The notes: a model not told the origin generated them from the letters alone. Counted from the first letter of the stretch, positions 1 through 11,970 are shown. The stretch is DNA of 64,000 nt from Eriocheir sinensis (GCF_024679095.1 NC_066549.1:6258920-6322919), one strand, 5' to 3'. A program made the numbers and translations.

Positions 1-1880
1 TTCTTCTTCTAAATAAATCTTCTGTCCCTCTCCTGTTGCATCTTAAGTTTATTTCCTGGTCAATTAACTACTACTCTCTACTCTCCTTCTTCTTTTCCCT
101 TCCTTTACCCTCTTTTTTTTATATCTCTGCCTTGACCGTTCTCTTAACAGGTTTCACGTTCATTATTTTCAAGTTCTACAATCTTTCAATTTCACGCCAG
201 CAACTTTATAATATTTCTTTATTTTCCTCCTTTCCCCTTACTCATTTTAATCCACCTTCTTCTAAATAATACGCTACTGTCCCTTGCCTGTCGAATGTCG
301 AGTTTATATCTTGTGCGGTTTAATGTTTCTCTTTTCTAACCTTCTCTTTTTACGTCTATGCCTCTTCTGCTTTCCTCAAGTGCGCGCCTTTTATGCTCTT
401 TAAATCTTCTATGTCTAATCTTCCATGTAATTTTTTCGCTTGGCCTTTCCTGCCGAATCTTAAGTTAATTTGTTTGTTAATTTTACTAGTTCTCATTTTT
501 GTTCGGTCTTCATCTAATCCTGTTTTTCGGTCGGTTTGTGTCCTCCCTTAATTTCTTCTTCCACGTTTAATGTTTTCCTCTTTTTTTTAACTAATTTTTC
601 ATCTTCATTTTAGGTTTCTCCAGTATGAGGCTTCTTCAATTTCCTCTTCTTATAAGTTTGCTGCTATTTTTTTTTTCTTTTTACGTTCTTCCTTAATTAC
701 TAACTTTTCTTTTTCTCTTCTTTCATCTTAATCAGTTTTCACTTCCTTCTTTCTCTCTCTTTTTATCTTCTTCCTAAATTACTCTTCTTTTTACAATTTT
801 CTACTATTTTTTTTCTCTTTTTACGTTCTTCTTAATTACTAACTCTTCTTTTTCTCTACTTTCATCTTCCTCAATTACCACCTTCTTCTTTCTCTCTTTC
901 ATTTTCTTCCTTAATGACCACTTCCTTCTTTCTCTCTCTTTCATCTTCTTCCTTAATTACCACTTCCCTCTTCCTCTCTCTTTTATTTCCTTCCTTAATT
1001 ACCTCTCCCACATAAATGATTCTTCCATTTTCCTCGGCTCGTTTTCTCCCATCACTTTCGGTTCCTCCAATAAAATGTTTTGTTGAGTCTCTTCTTCTTC
1101 CACTTATACGATTTTACAATTCCTACTTTCGCTTTTTTTATTGTTTTCTTCCTTTTTATTTCAAGCTTCTGTTTTTCTTTATTTTCTTGACTTTTTCCTT
1201 CATCACTTCGGTTTCTCTAATACGATTTCTTCTTCTTCAATCTCTTCTTCATTTTCACGATTTTGCTGCTTTTCTTTCACTCTTTATGTTCATTCTTTTA
1301 AAACTCATCTTTCACTCTTATTTTCTCGATTCATTTTTCTTCTTTCACTTTCTTCTTCTCTAATACGATTTCTTCTTCAGTTTCTTCTTACTTTTATATG
1401 ATTTTACGACTTTCACTCTTAATATCATGTTCTTCCTTTTAATTTCTAGTTCCATATTCTTGTTTTTCTCTATTTTTTTTGCCTCATTTTCCTCCATAAC
1501 GTTCGGTTTCTCCAATGCGATTCTTGATAACCTTTTCCTCTTACGGTTTTCCTAATTTTCTTTCGTTCTTTTCATGTTCTTACCAAACATCAAATTCCAC
1601 ACTCTCGTTTTTCTCATATTTTCTTCTCTCGGTTTCTTTTTTCACTCTCAACTTTTGGCTATTTTTTCCGTTTTCTTTATGTTTTCGTCCATCTTCTTGG
1701 TATCTTCTTTGCTCTATGTATCCTCAAGGTATTTCTTCGAGTGTTTTCCGGGTCTTGATTTTTTTTAAGTGTCCTCTTTTAATCCTCGCTCGGGTCTGCT
1801 GTTCCCACCCTCTCATTTGTCGTGCACATTCCACGCATCCCTTCCCCTCCTTTCCACCAATTCCACTAACGTTCCCCTTG
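1..1880. repeat. Pyrimidine-rich degenerate repeat region
   Basis: The + strand is almost entirely T and C. Between 660 and 1010 a loose unit of about 60-70 bp recurs (CTTCTTCCTTAATTACCAC, TTTTTACGTTCTTC). Frames here are low-complexity F/S/L and not genes. No exon, RNA or element recognised. Confidence 0.75.
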
Positions 1881-2090
1881 TGTAATTGCTCATTTCACAT
1901 ATTTCTCTTTCTGTTTATCTCTATTTATCTTCTATCTATCCATCTATCTATCTATCTACCTCTATCTATCTATCTTTTTATCTATATATCTGCCATTTTC
2001 CGTTACATCTCTCTCTCTCTCTCTCTCTCTCTCAAAACCTCAATCACGAGTTTTGGAAATCTCATTATCTGTTTCTTTAAGTTTCACGGT

Positions 2091-2160
<70 letters not shown>
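1881..2160. repeat. CTAT, CT and (TG)34 microsatellites
   Basis: CTATCTAT-rich 1918-1985, (CT)n 2009-2032, pure (TG)n 2092-2160. Confidence 0.9.
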
Positions 2161-2161
<1 letters not shown>

Positions 2162-2547
2162 CAAGACGAGCCCGCCACGCCAATCCTTCGCCTCAGCACC
2201 AGCGCCAGGGTCCTCTTTCGCCACCTTTAAGGAAGTATCCGACAAAGTTAATCCGAGCGCCTCACCGGGTTCCTCTGTTTACAAGGGCCGCTAACTCATT
2301 TACCTCTCCAACTTGGCCTATTAACAACGTCAGGCCTAAGTACCTGCAGCATATCGTATTTTCTTATAATTTAATTCTGACCTCTATAATTCACATTTAG
2401 GAAACGTTGTGCAGGAATGCTTTCGTTCCAGAGGGACATAAATTATTACAAACTGTTGAATATAATTTACAAAGCATTGGAACACGGATTGCGGAAGGCG
2501 CTTGGTCTGCGCCTGTAAATAATAAAATCTAAAGGTTTAAAGAGAAG
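2161..2547. other. Unassigned; GC-richer stretch with open frame
   Basis: 2161-2294 is GC-richer unique sequence; one + frame reads SPPRQSFASAPAPG and FATFKEVSDKVNP up to a stop. It has no start of its own, follows the (TG)n tract, and shows no clear splice sites. I see nothing else in the stretch. Confidence 0.3.
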
Positions 2548-2664
2548 ATGGCGCCACTATAAACACTTGCCTACGCCATGCCGGGCTGGGGCCAACTACC
2601 ATCTAGGCCCCTCAAGAAAAGCCTACCCGGCGCTATAGGCGTACACGTAAAAAAAAAAAAAAAA
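2548..2664 (+). mobile_element. SINE-like element with poly(A), copy 1
   Basis: GGCTGGGGCCAACTACCATC, AGGCCCCTCAAGAAAAGCC and GCGCTATAGGCGTACACGTA precede an 18-base A run. Confidence 0.65.
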
Positions 2665-3480
2665 AATCTCGACCACGCACAGAGTATTCATCAAACTAAT
2701 CTTCTATCACGACTTCTGTCACGAATAGGATGAAGTGATGAGTAATCAAAAAAAATCTCACAGCAAACACTGTAGGTCGCCCGTTCAACACACACTCAGT
2801 TATCGCATTCAGTTACTATGTTGCTGTCCAGCTTAAAACACTAGACGGCAAAGTACTTCAACAAGCACCGGGCCGCGCTATGCAAGTGAAGCTGGAAAGG
2901 TGCCGCGGTGAGGCCGTGGACTCGGATGCAGGCTACCAGCTCCAGCCCAGCCTTTGGCCGGCACTGAACTTCCCCTCATCTGTTTACATATCCTAAATTA
3001 TTGCAATCTTCCCTGTCACTTTTATTTCATATCAACCACACAATTCTTTATTATTACGTACCCCCGAGAGCAGCATCAATGACGTATTTCTTTTATGAGA
3101 GACTTAGGCCTTCCGCTCCACTACACACGTGTGCCTATTATGCTGCCTAACCCATGCGGAAAGATCCCATGATACACCTGACTATCCCTACACAAAGGAA
3201 ACGTACAAAATAACGCTTCCCTTGTGTTGCTCGATACTCGATATACAGGGACTCTTATACTCTACCCATCAGTCAGACGTTCACAACATAATGTATTTAT
3301 ATTAAATCGAAGTCTAACTGTTCTCTTCCTCAAAGATTACCGTCCTCATTATGTAAACAAACGATACACAAAAACTTTACATGATTATGTACGATACTTT
3401 AGCGAAACAGTGTTCTTGAAGCTATGGGTTCCCAATCATCTATATACTTGCGCGGGAGCGTGCACGCGCGCACACGCTAA

Positions 3481-3528
<48 letters not shown>

Positions 3529-4105
3529 AACACACACATAATTAGTTTGACAAAAATCCAAACCCACGGGAAAAAAACTCTTCGACAGTTTAACGGCTTT
3601 TATCTCTAGAGTTAAGGTCAGCTAAGAGGCGGAAGGCCGCCGACCATCTAGAGGAGGAACGCATCAAACAGTGAATGGGGCGCGGGAAGCACTGATTGCC
3701 TCCAGGGAAAACAAATACTTTATACCTCAATAAAATAACTGAAAACTGATATAGATAGATAGATACAGACATATAGATAGATAGATAGATAGATAGATTT
3801 ATTTGTTTACCTACTCATTAATCTATATCCATAAATAGAGACAGCGATAGACAGACAAGCAGACAAATAGACAAGCAAACAAAAGGAAAGATAAAGAAAA
3901 AAGAAGGGTGGGAGGGAGAGACGCAGTGGACACACATGAAGACAATATATAACAACGTTGAAGGTGATCGGCAGAGTCATTATTCGGCTCGGCGCGCCCT
4001 GATGGGATGTGTGAAAATTGCCTCCCTATCAGCCCAGAGGCATATAAGTGATACCCAGCCAGGCGGGAGTACCCATATCCTCAAGCATTTTGGGACTTCC
4101 ACACC
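2665..4105. other. Unassigned sequence with (CA)n and (TAGA)n
   Basis: (CA)n at 3484-3526 and TAGA/GACA-type repeats at 3748-3890. The rest shows no recognisable gene, RNA or element. Confidence 0.6.
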
Positions 4106-4560
4106 AACATCTGATAAATCTTTCGTAGAAGTTGTGGTTATTTCCATGAGTAGTTTTAAGGGGCTACTACACTGGGCAAATTTTTCGTGGATCTTCAGTC
4201 AAACCACGATTTCCGCTGGCGTGGTTTTCATATTTGCGTTGTTTTCTGACGTGTCCACGATCTTCCAAAGCTACGGTAGATTTCACCGAAGGACGACGGT
4301 ATTACTCACCATCATCATCAGCAGCAGCAATAACACGAAACAAATGAGAACCACGCCAGCGGAAATCGTGGTTTGACTGAAGATCCACGAAAAACTTGCC
4401 CAGTGTAATAGCCCCTTCATAAGCCTAGTGAAAGTTGGATAAAGCTTCTGTACAGTGAAATGTTAAAAACCACTCATGAGAACCCGACTAATCTCCTGTG
4501 GTGCCTTTGGGAATATTAAATTTGTTGTGAGAGCGGAAAGCGTCTGAGAACACCAACCTG
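4106..4560 (+). repeat. Dispersed repeat R, interrupted by a MITE
   Basis: Pieces 4106-4157 (CTTTCGTAGAAGTTGTGG) and 4418-4560 (CTTCTGTACAGTGAA, AACCCGACTAATCTC) are the two halves of repeat R, interrupted by the MITE at 4158-4417. Confidence 0.75.
4158..4417. mobile_element. Foldback-type MITE with ~75-bp inverted repeats, copy 1
   Basis: AAGGGGCTACTACACTGGGC at the left is mirrored by CCAGTGTAATAGCCCCTT at the right. The inverted repeats continue through GGATCTTCAGTCAAACCACG and CGATTTCCGCTGGCGTGG. The unique centre holds CACCATCATCATCAGCAGC. It sits inside a copy of the dispersed repeat R. Target duplication unclear. Confidence 0.88.
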
Positions 4561-4870
4561 AAAAACGAAGGCGAAGATCTGATTATAGCGTTGTTCCACG
4601 AAGCCAAAAGGTTAAGTTGTTGTGATATGACGTTCCCCAGGCAACATGTCGGTAAACGTCAAGCAGATAATAACATAGACGATAAGAAAGAGAAATCTGA
4701 ATATAGCGTTGCTCCACGAAGCCAAAAGGTTGTTGTTATGATAAGACGTTCCCAAGGCTCCTGATGTTATTGATACGTTCAATTCAGCGATACACGGACA
4801 ACGACAATGGCAGTGGGCAGATCAACATGTCGGTAAAGGTCAAGCAGATAATAACGTAACAGGTAAGGTT
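4561..4870. repeat. Two-copy direct duplication (~118 bp)
   Basis: TATAGCGTTGTTCCACGAAG (4584) recurs as TATAGCGTTGCTCCACGAAG (4702). CAACATGTCGGTAAACGTCA recurs as CAACATGTCGGTAAAGGTCA about 190 bp later. Confidence 0.65.
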
Positions 4871-4882
4871 GGGGGCATACGG

Positions 4883-5128
4883 TATAGCTGCGCGTGGCGG
4901 CGGTGCGCATCTCCGTCCAGTTGGCCCTTTGAGCTTGTGGTGGGAGAGCCCTTAATGGTTAGCCCGACATAGGGCCAGTGTAATATCCAGGTTACCACAG
5001 TTTATCTCCCCAAGGTACCCATTTATCGACCATCAATTAAGGAAGGATTAACAGCTGGGTGGACTGCACGGGACTCGAACCTTGCCCGTAGATTCGTAGG
5101 TCAGTGACGCTAACCACTACACCGCGGA
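4883..5128 (-). mobile_element. tRNA-derived SINE
   Basis: On the minus strand the 5' end reads CGCGGTGTAGTGGTTAGCG (A-box-like) followed by GGTTCGAGTCCC (B box), most like a tRNA-Val or tRNA-Asp head. The body contains GTAAACTGTGG-type sequence and the 3' end ACGCGCAGCTATA. A second copy is at 49.5 kb and a 3' scrap at 21628-21660. Not a functional tRNA: no paired acceptor stem. Confidence 0.75.
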
Positions 5129-5344
5129 GGAGTGTTTAAAGTGCTGTGAACTTATCATCGATGGAGTGCCGTTGTAATTAATTTGCTTCTTAATTGCATC
5201 GCTTGTCATTAAGTATTTATCAACGTGTTTGTCTACGTGCCGGGCGTGAACTTCATGGTGTTGTTGGGTGATAAAAGTCTCTTGCTTGATTGACCCGGAA
5301 CACACACACACACACACACACACCGATAGATAGTAGATAGATAA

Positions 5345-5470
5345 AGCAAAATATATGTGTGTGTGTCTGTCTGTCTGTCTCGTCTATGTCTGTGTCTCCC
5401 AGTCTGTTTTAGTCTTTGTTTCAGTCTGTCTGTCTGTCGGTCTGCCTGCCTGTGTCTGTTTGTTTCTGCC

Positions 5471-5501
<31 letters not shown>

Positions 5502-6148
5502 GTCCATATCTGCCTGTCTGTGTCCGTGTCTGTCTGTCTGTGTCCGTGTCTGCCTGTATGTCTGTTTTTGTCTGTTTCTGTCTTTGTTTATGTCTGTCTG
5601 GCTGTGTCCATGTCTGCCTGTCTGTCTGTGTGTGTCCGTGTCTGCCTGTCTGTCTATCTGTTTTTTCTTTGTTTCTGTCTGCCTGTCTGTTTGTCTGTCT
5701 GTGTCTGTGTCTGCCTGTCTGTCTTTCTGTTTTTGTCTTTGTTTCTGTCTGTTTGTCTGTCTGTGTTTATGTCTGCCAGTCTGTCTATCTGTTTTTTCTT
5801 TGTTTCTGTCTGCCTGTCTGTTTGTCTGTCTGTGTCTATGTCTGCCTGTCTCTCTTTCTGTTTTTGTCTTTGTTTCTGTCTGTTTGTCTGTCTGTGTTTA
5901 TGTCTGCCAGTCTGTCTATCTGTTTTTTCTTTGTTTCTGTCTGTCTGTCTGTTTGTCTGTCTGTGTCCGTGTCTGCCAGTCTGTCTATCTGTTTTTTCTT
6001 TGTTTCTGTCTGCCTATCTATCTATCTGTTTTTTCTTTGTTTCTGTCTGTCTGTCTGTTTGTCTGTCTGTGTCTATGTCTGCCTGTCTGTCTTTCTGTTT
6101 TTGTCTTTGTTTCTGTCTGTCTGTCTGTCTGTCTGTCTCGGTGTGCAG
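5345..6148. repeat. Degenerate (TGTC)n array with 131-bp higher-order period
   Basis: TGTCTGTC-type tetranucleotides dominate. Interruptions CTTTCTGTTTTTGTC (5723, 5854) and CTATCTGTTTTTTC (5785, 5916) repeat at 131 bp. All three + frames lack stops, so the long frames here are artefacts. Confidence 0.85.
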
Positions 6149-6945
6149 ATTTCACGTATTTTCACCTCAACTTCAATCATCCATCAAACTTTTATTTCTT
6201 GTTCCTCGTGGCTGATGGCTCGTCGTCATTTATTTTCCTCGCAATTACGTATTTTTCCTCTCGCTACTGGACCCAGCGCCATATCTGTATCGAGTTTTAC
6301 CTTGCGTCCGTGACAGCTACAAATCATCACAATGCGTTGCCTCGAGAAAAAGAATTTAGTCCCGCACACAAAGTTAAAAGGAGAAGAGCTGAAACGCATA
6401 ACTTGACTATTAGACAAAAACGATTATAAAATGCGTGCTACCAAAAACATTAGAAGAGAGATAGCACTGGAATAACATATGGAGGAAAATGTAGAGGTTG
6501 AAATCTATATCCTGACTATAAGATCCAAGACGACATTAAGTACTAAGAACAAGAGAAAGAAACGTCATACTGCAAAATCATAGGAAACGAACGTAAATAT
6601 CTTAGCATATTGGGTGTAGAAGAGAGAAGAGCAAAAACACAGGAGGAAAGAACGAGAGGCAAAAAACAATACCTTGACTATATGATCAAACAAATTTAAG
6701 TATAGCGAAGAGAAGAGATCGATCGTGCCTGAATAATATCGGAAGGAAAAGAACTGGTTGAAATAAACACCTTGAGAATGTCCTTGAAAATACACAACAA
6801 CTAGCATTATATTTATCTACCTATCTATCTACATATATATTAATTCATTTATCATAAGTAGTAGTAGTAGTAGTAGTAGTAGGAGGAGGAGGAGGAGGAG
6901 GAGAATATAGTAGTTGTAGTAGTAGTAGCATTAGTAGTAGCACCC

Positions 6946-6990
<45 letters not shown>

Positions 6991-7231
6991 TAAGATCCAG
7001 ACAAGATTATATATAAAAAAAAAAAGAGATATCGTACCGTAACAATATCAGGGGAAAGAATGGAGGTTTAAATAAATACCCGAACTATAAGATCCCAGAC
7101 AATATCAAAAATGAGATGAAGCTAAGATATCGTACTCCATCAGCAAAGGAGGAAAAAGGTTTGCCAGCGCTTCCGGACTCAGGGCAAAACATCACTGAGG
7201 GGGGAAATGTGCTGGGCGTCCCCGTGCCGGC
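6149..7231. repeat. Degenerate purine-rich repeat with (TAG)n
   Basis: 6149-6450 is unassigned. From 6455 loosely repeated phrases recur (GACTATAAGATCCAAGACG, GAACTATAAGATCCCAGAC, GGAGGAAA...). (AGT)n/(GGA)n lies at 6857-6903 and (TAG)n at 6950-6989. No gene. Confidence 0.55.
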
Positions 7232-7382
7232 AGCGAGTCAGAGGCAAGAACAAACACATTTTATCTAATACGAGTCGCCATACAGGACGCGGGTAGCGGG
7301 TTCCCTCCAAGCTTACCCGCTACCCGCGTCCTGTATGGCCACTTGTATTAGATAACGTGTTTGTTCTTGCATCTGACCCGCT
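7232..7382. mobile_element. 150-bp near-perfect foldback (palindromic) element
   Basis: Left arm 7232-7301 and right arm 7313-7382 are complementary at nearly every position (GGCAAGAACAAACAC..., TACAGGACGCGGGTAGCGGG). The spacer is about 11 bp. GGCGTCCC occurs just outside both ends, a possible 8-bp target duplication. No open frame. Confidence 0.8.
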
Positions 7383-7552
7383 AGGCGTCCCGCTACCCTC
7401 TCAGCAAGCCGCGTGCAGTGTGGCCGCACCTATTAGAGAGACATACTGACTTGATACCCGAGGGGAGTGTGGGGAAGAAGCCGGATTTATGACCAGACTG
7501 ATTCATTGCGCGTGGAAATGGGAGGGAGAAGCCACTGTGGAATGTGAATCTA

Positions 7553-7640
7553 TTTTTTTTTTTTTTTTTACAGCAGAGGAGACAGTGCAAGGGGGTAAAA
7601 AAAAAAATAATAATGAAAGAAAAAAGCCCACTACTGGTAT
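7553..7640 (-). mobile_element. LINE 3' tail fragment
   Basis: Plus-strand ACAGCAGAGGAGACAG and AAAAAGCCCACTACT after a T run are the reverse of the 3' UTR tail of the LINE at 47385-47950. About 80 bp remain. Confidence 0.75.
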
Positions 7641-7787
7641 TACTGGTATTACATTTATTTCACTCACTCATTTATTTATTAGCTTCTATCTCTTTCTTTC
7701 TTTCGTTTCCTATTCTTTCTTTGCTTCTTTCCCATTTATCTATCTATTTATCTATTTATTTATTCATTCATTTTTTTCTGCTTTTGG

Positions 7788-8105
7788 GGGCTCGTTGGTC
7801 TAGTGGGTTACAGTGTTAGCCCATGGAAGAAGTGATAGACCCACAGTTCGAATCCCGGTACCGATACCCGACGTTAGGAGAGGCATCCGGTCTTAGGCCC
7901 AAAGCCACAACCCCCTCAAACAGTAGCCCAAAATTATAAACGTAGGTAAAAAGCTATAGGAGGATAGGTACGTTACTTCCCCTTCGCTCACTCACGCTCA
8001 ACTCTTCCTATTCGTCGTTTAAATCGTCTACCTTTAAAGCCAATGCCATGGTTACGAAGAGGTGGCACTCCCTAGCGACGAAAAAGGTAAGATAATTGAT
8101 GGATA
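7788..8105 (+). mobile_element. tRNA-Pro-like SINE
   Basis: GGCTCGTTGGTCTAGTGG matches the 5' end of eukaryotic tRNA-Pro (A box), and AGTTCGAATCCCGG at 7844 is a B box. The tRNA-unrelated body (GGCATCCGGTCTTAGGCCC) runs to a GATA-type microsatellite. The anticodon arm is not preserved. Promoter is an RNA polymerase III type by inference. Confidence 0.7.
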
Positions 8106-8926
8106 GATTTATATTATCATCTCATTTCAAGCATCACGGTCAAATCTACTGAACTATGACTTATGATTTGAAGTCTTTCCAGAGATTAAAAAAACACACG
8201 AGGAAACATAACTGCCCATAAATCTACGTCCCCAGTGAAGGTTTGAGGCGACCATCCCCATTTCCGTTTCTCAGGGATACGGAGGGAGCATTCCACGTTC
8301 TTTAGGAGGGGAAGGCGCCTGGCTGTTGTAGTAAACCAGGTAGCAGAGTTTAAAGGCAAGTCTGCGTGTGGGTGTAAGGGGAAGGAGTAGGGGAGGGCAA
8401 GGGAGCGACTCTATGAAGTACACGCGTAGTAGGAGCAAGTGCAGTATGTCTGAGGTGAGATGAGGTAGACGTGAGAGAAGGATGTGAGAGAGCTGCAGGT
8501 GTTGAGTTGCTACCAGGAAACGCCCACTGGAAACAAAACATACACACAAACAAAAACAAACACACACACAGTTTCAACAGGGTCTTCCACCATATACACG
8601 CATACTCAGGTTCATTGGGGACTCACACCACAGAGCCAGCCAGCAAGTCGCCCAGTACGCCGTTTGTCATAGCGAATCCTGAATATTTGATGAACCAAGT
8701 AGTTAGTTAGTTAGTGTTGTAGTGATAGTGACAGATGGTGGCTTTATTTCATCTTGCGAAGTGTGGGTACGTTCTTGATCTATATATGCCTGTGAATGTG
8801 AGGATAGTGAAGGTGACGGCCAGGGTGAGTTTTGGGTGAGTTTTGGTTTTGATATGCTGTTGATGATGATGATGATGACAGGTTGTTCTATTTTTGGGGC
8901 ATGTGAAGGAGGCTGGTTGAGGTAAC

Positions 8927-8930
<4 letters not shown>
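8106..8930. other. Unassigned
   Basis: No supported gene. Overlapping open frames on both strands at 8271-8710 have no protein-like composition. Short GTTA and GAT repeats at 8700-8720 and 8862-8878. Confidence 0.5.
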
Positions 8931-8973
<43 letters not shown>

Positions 8974-8977
8974 ATTC

Positions 8978-9018
<41 letters not shown>

Positions 9019-9113
9019 ATTCTTGTTCTTGTTTTTTCTTCTTCTTTTTCTTCTTTTTCTTCTCTTTCATTTTCTTTCTTCTCCTTCTTTTTCTTCTTCT
9101 TCTTATCATTATT
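8931..9113. repeat. (TTG)n followed by TTC-rich microsatellite
   Basis: TTG units from 8931 with isolated TTATTC interruptions, then TTCTTT and TTC to 9113. Confidence 0.95.
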
Positions 9114-9894
9114 GCTGTTGTTTTTGTTTTGTTCGCCCCAACGCTTTTCGGTCGCGTGTTTAGTCTAAATATTCAACAGACTCGTCGTGACTCAAGTTAA
9201 ACTCAGGCAGATTTATTTTCACCTTTCGCCATCAACACATTTGGAATTCAGGAATGGACCTTTTTTGGGATTATAGTAACAAGCGGGGCAGCAAAAAAAA
9301 AAAAAACAGATTCGTCGAGTCCACGTTTTGTCCCAATTTCTGCCGGTCAAAAATTTCAGGAATAAAACATCAAAAGGGTGGAAAAACAGTTGAATATTGA
9401 AAAACCTTAGAGCTAAAAATAGGGAGCGTTGTGTTGTGGGGTACGAACCGAACTATTCTTGAGGGTATTCCAGGAACGGGTAAAGAAATTAAACTGGGCA
9501 GTGTACGCGACATGAATTAATAATACAACAGGGAGAAGGGAAGGACGGAAAGTTAAAGAAAACTGAAAAAATAAACAAACTGAAAAAATGACTGGAAACT
9601 TATATGTGAACGATATTCCGCAAACATTCCCAAAGGACGGGTTGGACGAAAAGTTAATAAAGTAAACAGAAGTGTGGTTGGAGACTTAAAATGGGAGACA
9701 ACCCAAATAAAATCCCAGAGAACGAGAGGACGAAAAATAAAAATAAAAAAAGGAGGGGGAAGGGTTGGAAACTAAATCTGAAAGGAGTTACAAAAAATAG
9801 AATCAGAGAGAAAAAATAAAATAAAAAGGATGCTAAAAGTTAGGATTTTTCGATTATGATGCAGCACCCTTAGCCTGGGTCACTCAACTCAAGA
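9114..9894. other. Unassigned A/G-rich sequence
   Basis: Low-complexity A-rich stretches (e.g. 9720-9840). No frame, RNA or element recognised. Confidence 0.5.
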
Positions 9895-10490
9895 CCACAG
9901 CAAAAAAAAAAAAAAAAAAACTTGGAGAATGTTTGCATATGTTAAGAAAGTTTGATTAATTAAATACCACACCTACAAAGACTCGTGGAAAATATTAAAT
10001 TAAGATACGTTCAAAAAGTTACATAAATTAAAGACCACAACTAAAGGAGAAAAAAAAGAAAACGTAGAAAATGTTTGCATGTGTTAAGAAAGTTAGATTA
10101 ATTAAATACCACACCTACAAAGACTCGTGGAAAATATTAAATTAAGATACGTTCAAAAAGTTACATAAATTAAAGACCCCAACTAAAGGAGAAAAAAAAG
10201 AAAACGTAGAAAATGTTTGCATGTGTTAAGAAAGTAACACTAATTAAATACCACACCTACAAAGACTCGTGGAAAATATTAAGATACGTTCAAGAAGTTA
10301 CTTAAAGACCACAACTAAAATAAAGACCAGTGGAGAATGTTAAGATAGACATGTTTAGGAACTTACCATAATACAATACCACCACTAAAACCCAGAGGAA
10401 AATGTTGACATGTTAAAACGTTACATTAATTAACCCAACACCACAATCCAGGGAAAATGTTAAGTAAAGTATAAAATGTTACATCAATTT
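9895..10490. repeat. 142-bp minisatellite, 3 clear plus degenerate units
   Basis: TGTTTGCAT starts at 9930, 10072 and 10214 (exact 142-bp period), with shared TACCACACCTACAAAGACTC and GATACGTTCAAAAAGTTAC. Shorter, decayed units continue to about 10490. AT-rich, no coding. Confidence 0.85.
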
Positions 10491-10854
10491 CCATTTTCAG
10501 TAAGCTCACACACACCTCCTGACGGGGCTTCTTCTTCCTTCCACCCCTTCCTTCGCTCCTCTCCCTCTCTACGCTCTTCCTTACCTCCTTTTCCTTTCCT
10601 AATAATTGTCAAGAGTGGGAGCAGTACACCATTACCTTGAACTATATAAGAGCGCTCTACTCCACTCCAGTAAGACCCCGTGGCCAGAGGTGCGTGCAAG
10701 TACATATCATTAACACAACAACCAGTATCTTTTTACGCTAATACTCTAAGGTCGAGCGTTAGTTATATTAATTACTTCACTTGCTGACCGAGATGTGGAC
10801 GTTATGTGCATTGAACGTTCGTGGGAGACTGAAGGCGATAATAGTGGTAGTAGA

Positions 10855-10894
<40 letters not shown>

Positions 10895-11162
10895 ACAATA
10901 GCATAATCATTTTCATTATTTTTATTATTACAATTATTATCATTATTATCATTACCATCATCACCTAACAAACAAGACACATAAAATAACACACAAAACA
11001 AAAAACAAAGGAATCACGAAACAAACCCACAAGAGGAAAATAAGGAAAATAAAAGCAAAACGTAAAAAAATGCAAGGCGAGAAAGAATTGAGAAAACGCG
11101 AGAATGCGAACCGAGACCCAACTAGAAAGACAAGCGCGACGCGACAATAACTCGAGGGAGAG
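10491..11162. other. Unassigned, with (AGT)n and ATT microsatellites
   Basis: A pyrimidine-rich patch at 10530-10590, AGT repeats 10855-10893 and ATTATT 10905-10960. No gene supported. Confidence 0.5.
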
Positions 11163-11170
11163 GCTCTGAG

Positions 11171-11364
11171 CAACGTTGCCAGATTGTCTTACTCAGCCTC
11201 TTATATTTACCGACTTCCGACCCAAAAACTGTCTCGTGGACCCCAATAAGGAGATTCACTTATAATTATCGTTTAAATAGTTAGTTCCTGATGTTTCTTG
11301 GCAGGAGTTAGGCGTCAGAAACCGGTAAACACTATGCTCTGAGTACGACAATCTGGCAACGGTG
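11171..11364. mobile_element. hAT-like MITE, copy 1 (194 bp)
   Basis: Termini CAACGTTGCCAGATTGTC and GACAATCTGGCAACGGTG form near-perfect inverted repeats. The element is flanked by an exact 8-bp duplication GCTCTGAG (11163-11170 and 11365-11372). An 8-bp target duplication is diagnostic of hAT/P-type transposons. No coding capacity. Confidence 0.88.
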
Positions 11365-11429
11365 GCTCTGAGGCCGTGAGAGAGAGGGAGGCCCGAGGAG
11401 GGGAGAGAGGGTGTCGCTTTTCCGAACGT

Positions 11430-11970
11430 CCCAGACATTTTTCGCCGAGGCAACGCGCGAGGTATAAAAGATTTTCCGACCCCTCTCAGCCCTTTTTGTT
11501 CTTAGCGAATTGAAGCTCAGGTTACGAATTTATATTTTTTACAGATGGCATACTTTTTGGGGGTGGTATTTCGTTGGGGATATATACTTGAAGAGAAAAA
11601 AAAAGCGACCTACTATAAAAAGGTGATGCAAGAGAGATAACTTCCCTCTGTTTCCCCCTTTTTTCTCTTCTATATTTTCTATCACCTCTCTTTACTTATT
11701 TGGTCTCCTTCTTAACTACGTTCGTCCCTTCCCGGCCATTCTTCGCCAAGGCAACGCGAGAGGTATAAAGATTTTCGACCCCTCTCAGACCTTTTTTGTT
11801 CTTGACGGATTGAAGCTCAGGTTGCGAGTTTGTGTTTTTTACAGGTGGCATACTTGAAGATAAAGAAAAGCGACCTACTAAAGAGAGGTTACGAAAAAGA
11901 AATAGCTTCCCTTTGTTTCTCCTTTTTTTCTCTTCAATGTTATCACCTCTCTCTTTACTTATTTGCTCTT
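11430..11970. repeat. ~300-bp direct duplication
   Basis: GAGGTATAAAAGATTTTCCG, TTGAAGCTCAGGTTACG and AAGCGACCTACTATAAAAAG (first copy, from about 11435) recur as GAGGTATAAAGATTTTCG, TTGAAGCTCAGGTTGCG and AAGCGACCTACTAAAGAG (from about 11740). It directly precedes the telomere-like array. Pyrimidine-rich 3' parts give spurious frames. Confidence 0.8.

Noticed and set aside
3936..4376. 146-codon frame with GLLHWANFSWIFSQTT
   Set aside because: Lies within the inverted repeats of a MITE; the same peptide appears at 34285-34512.
5050..5128. Functional tRNA gene on the minus strand
   Set aside because: No matching acceptor stem, and a SINE body follows.
5355..6429. Frames of 286-337 codons rich in C, L, S and V
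   Set aside because: Read-through of the TGTC array in all three frames.
7788..7860. Functional tRNA gene (Pro-like)
   Set aside because: A and B boxes present but no cloverleaf or anticodon arm; SINE head.
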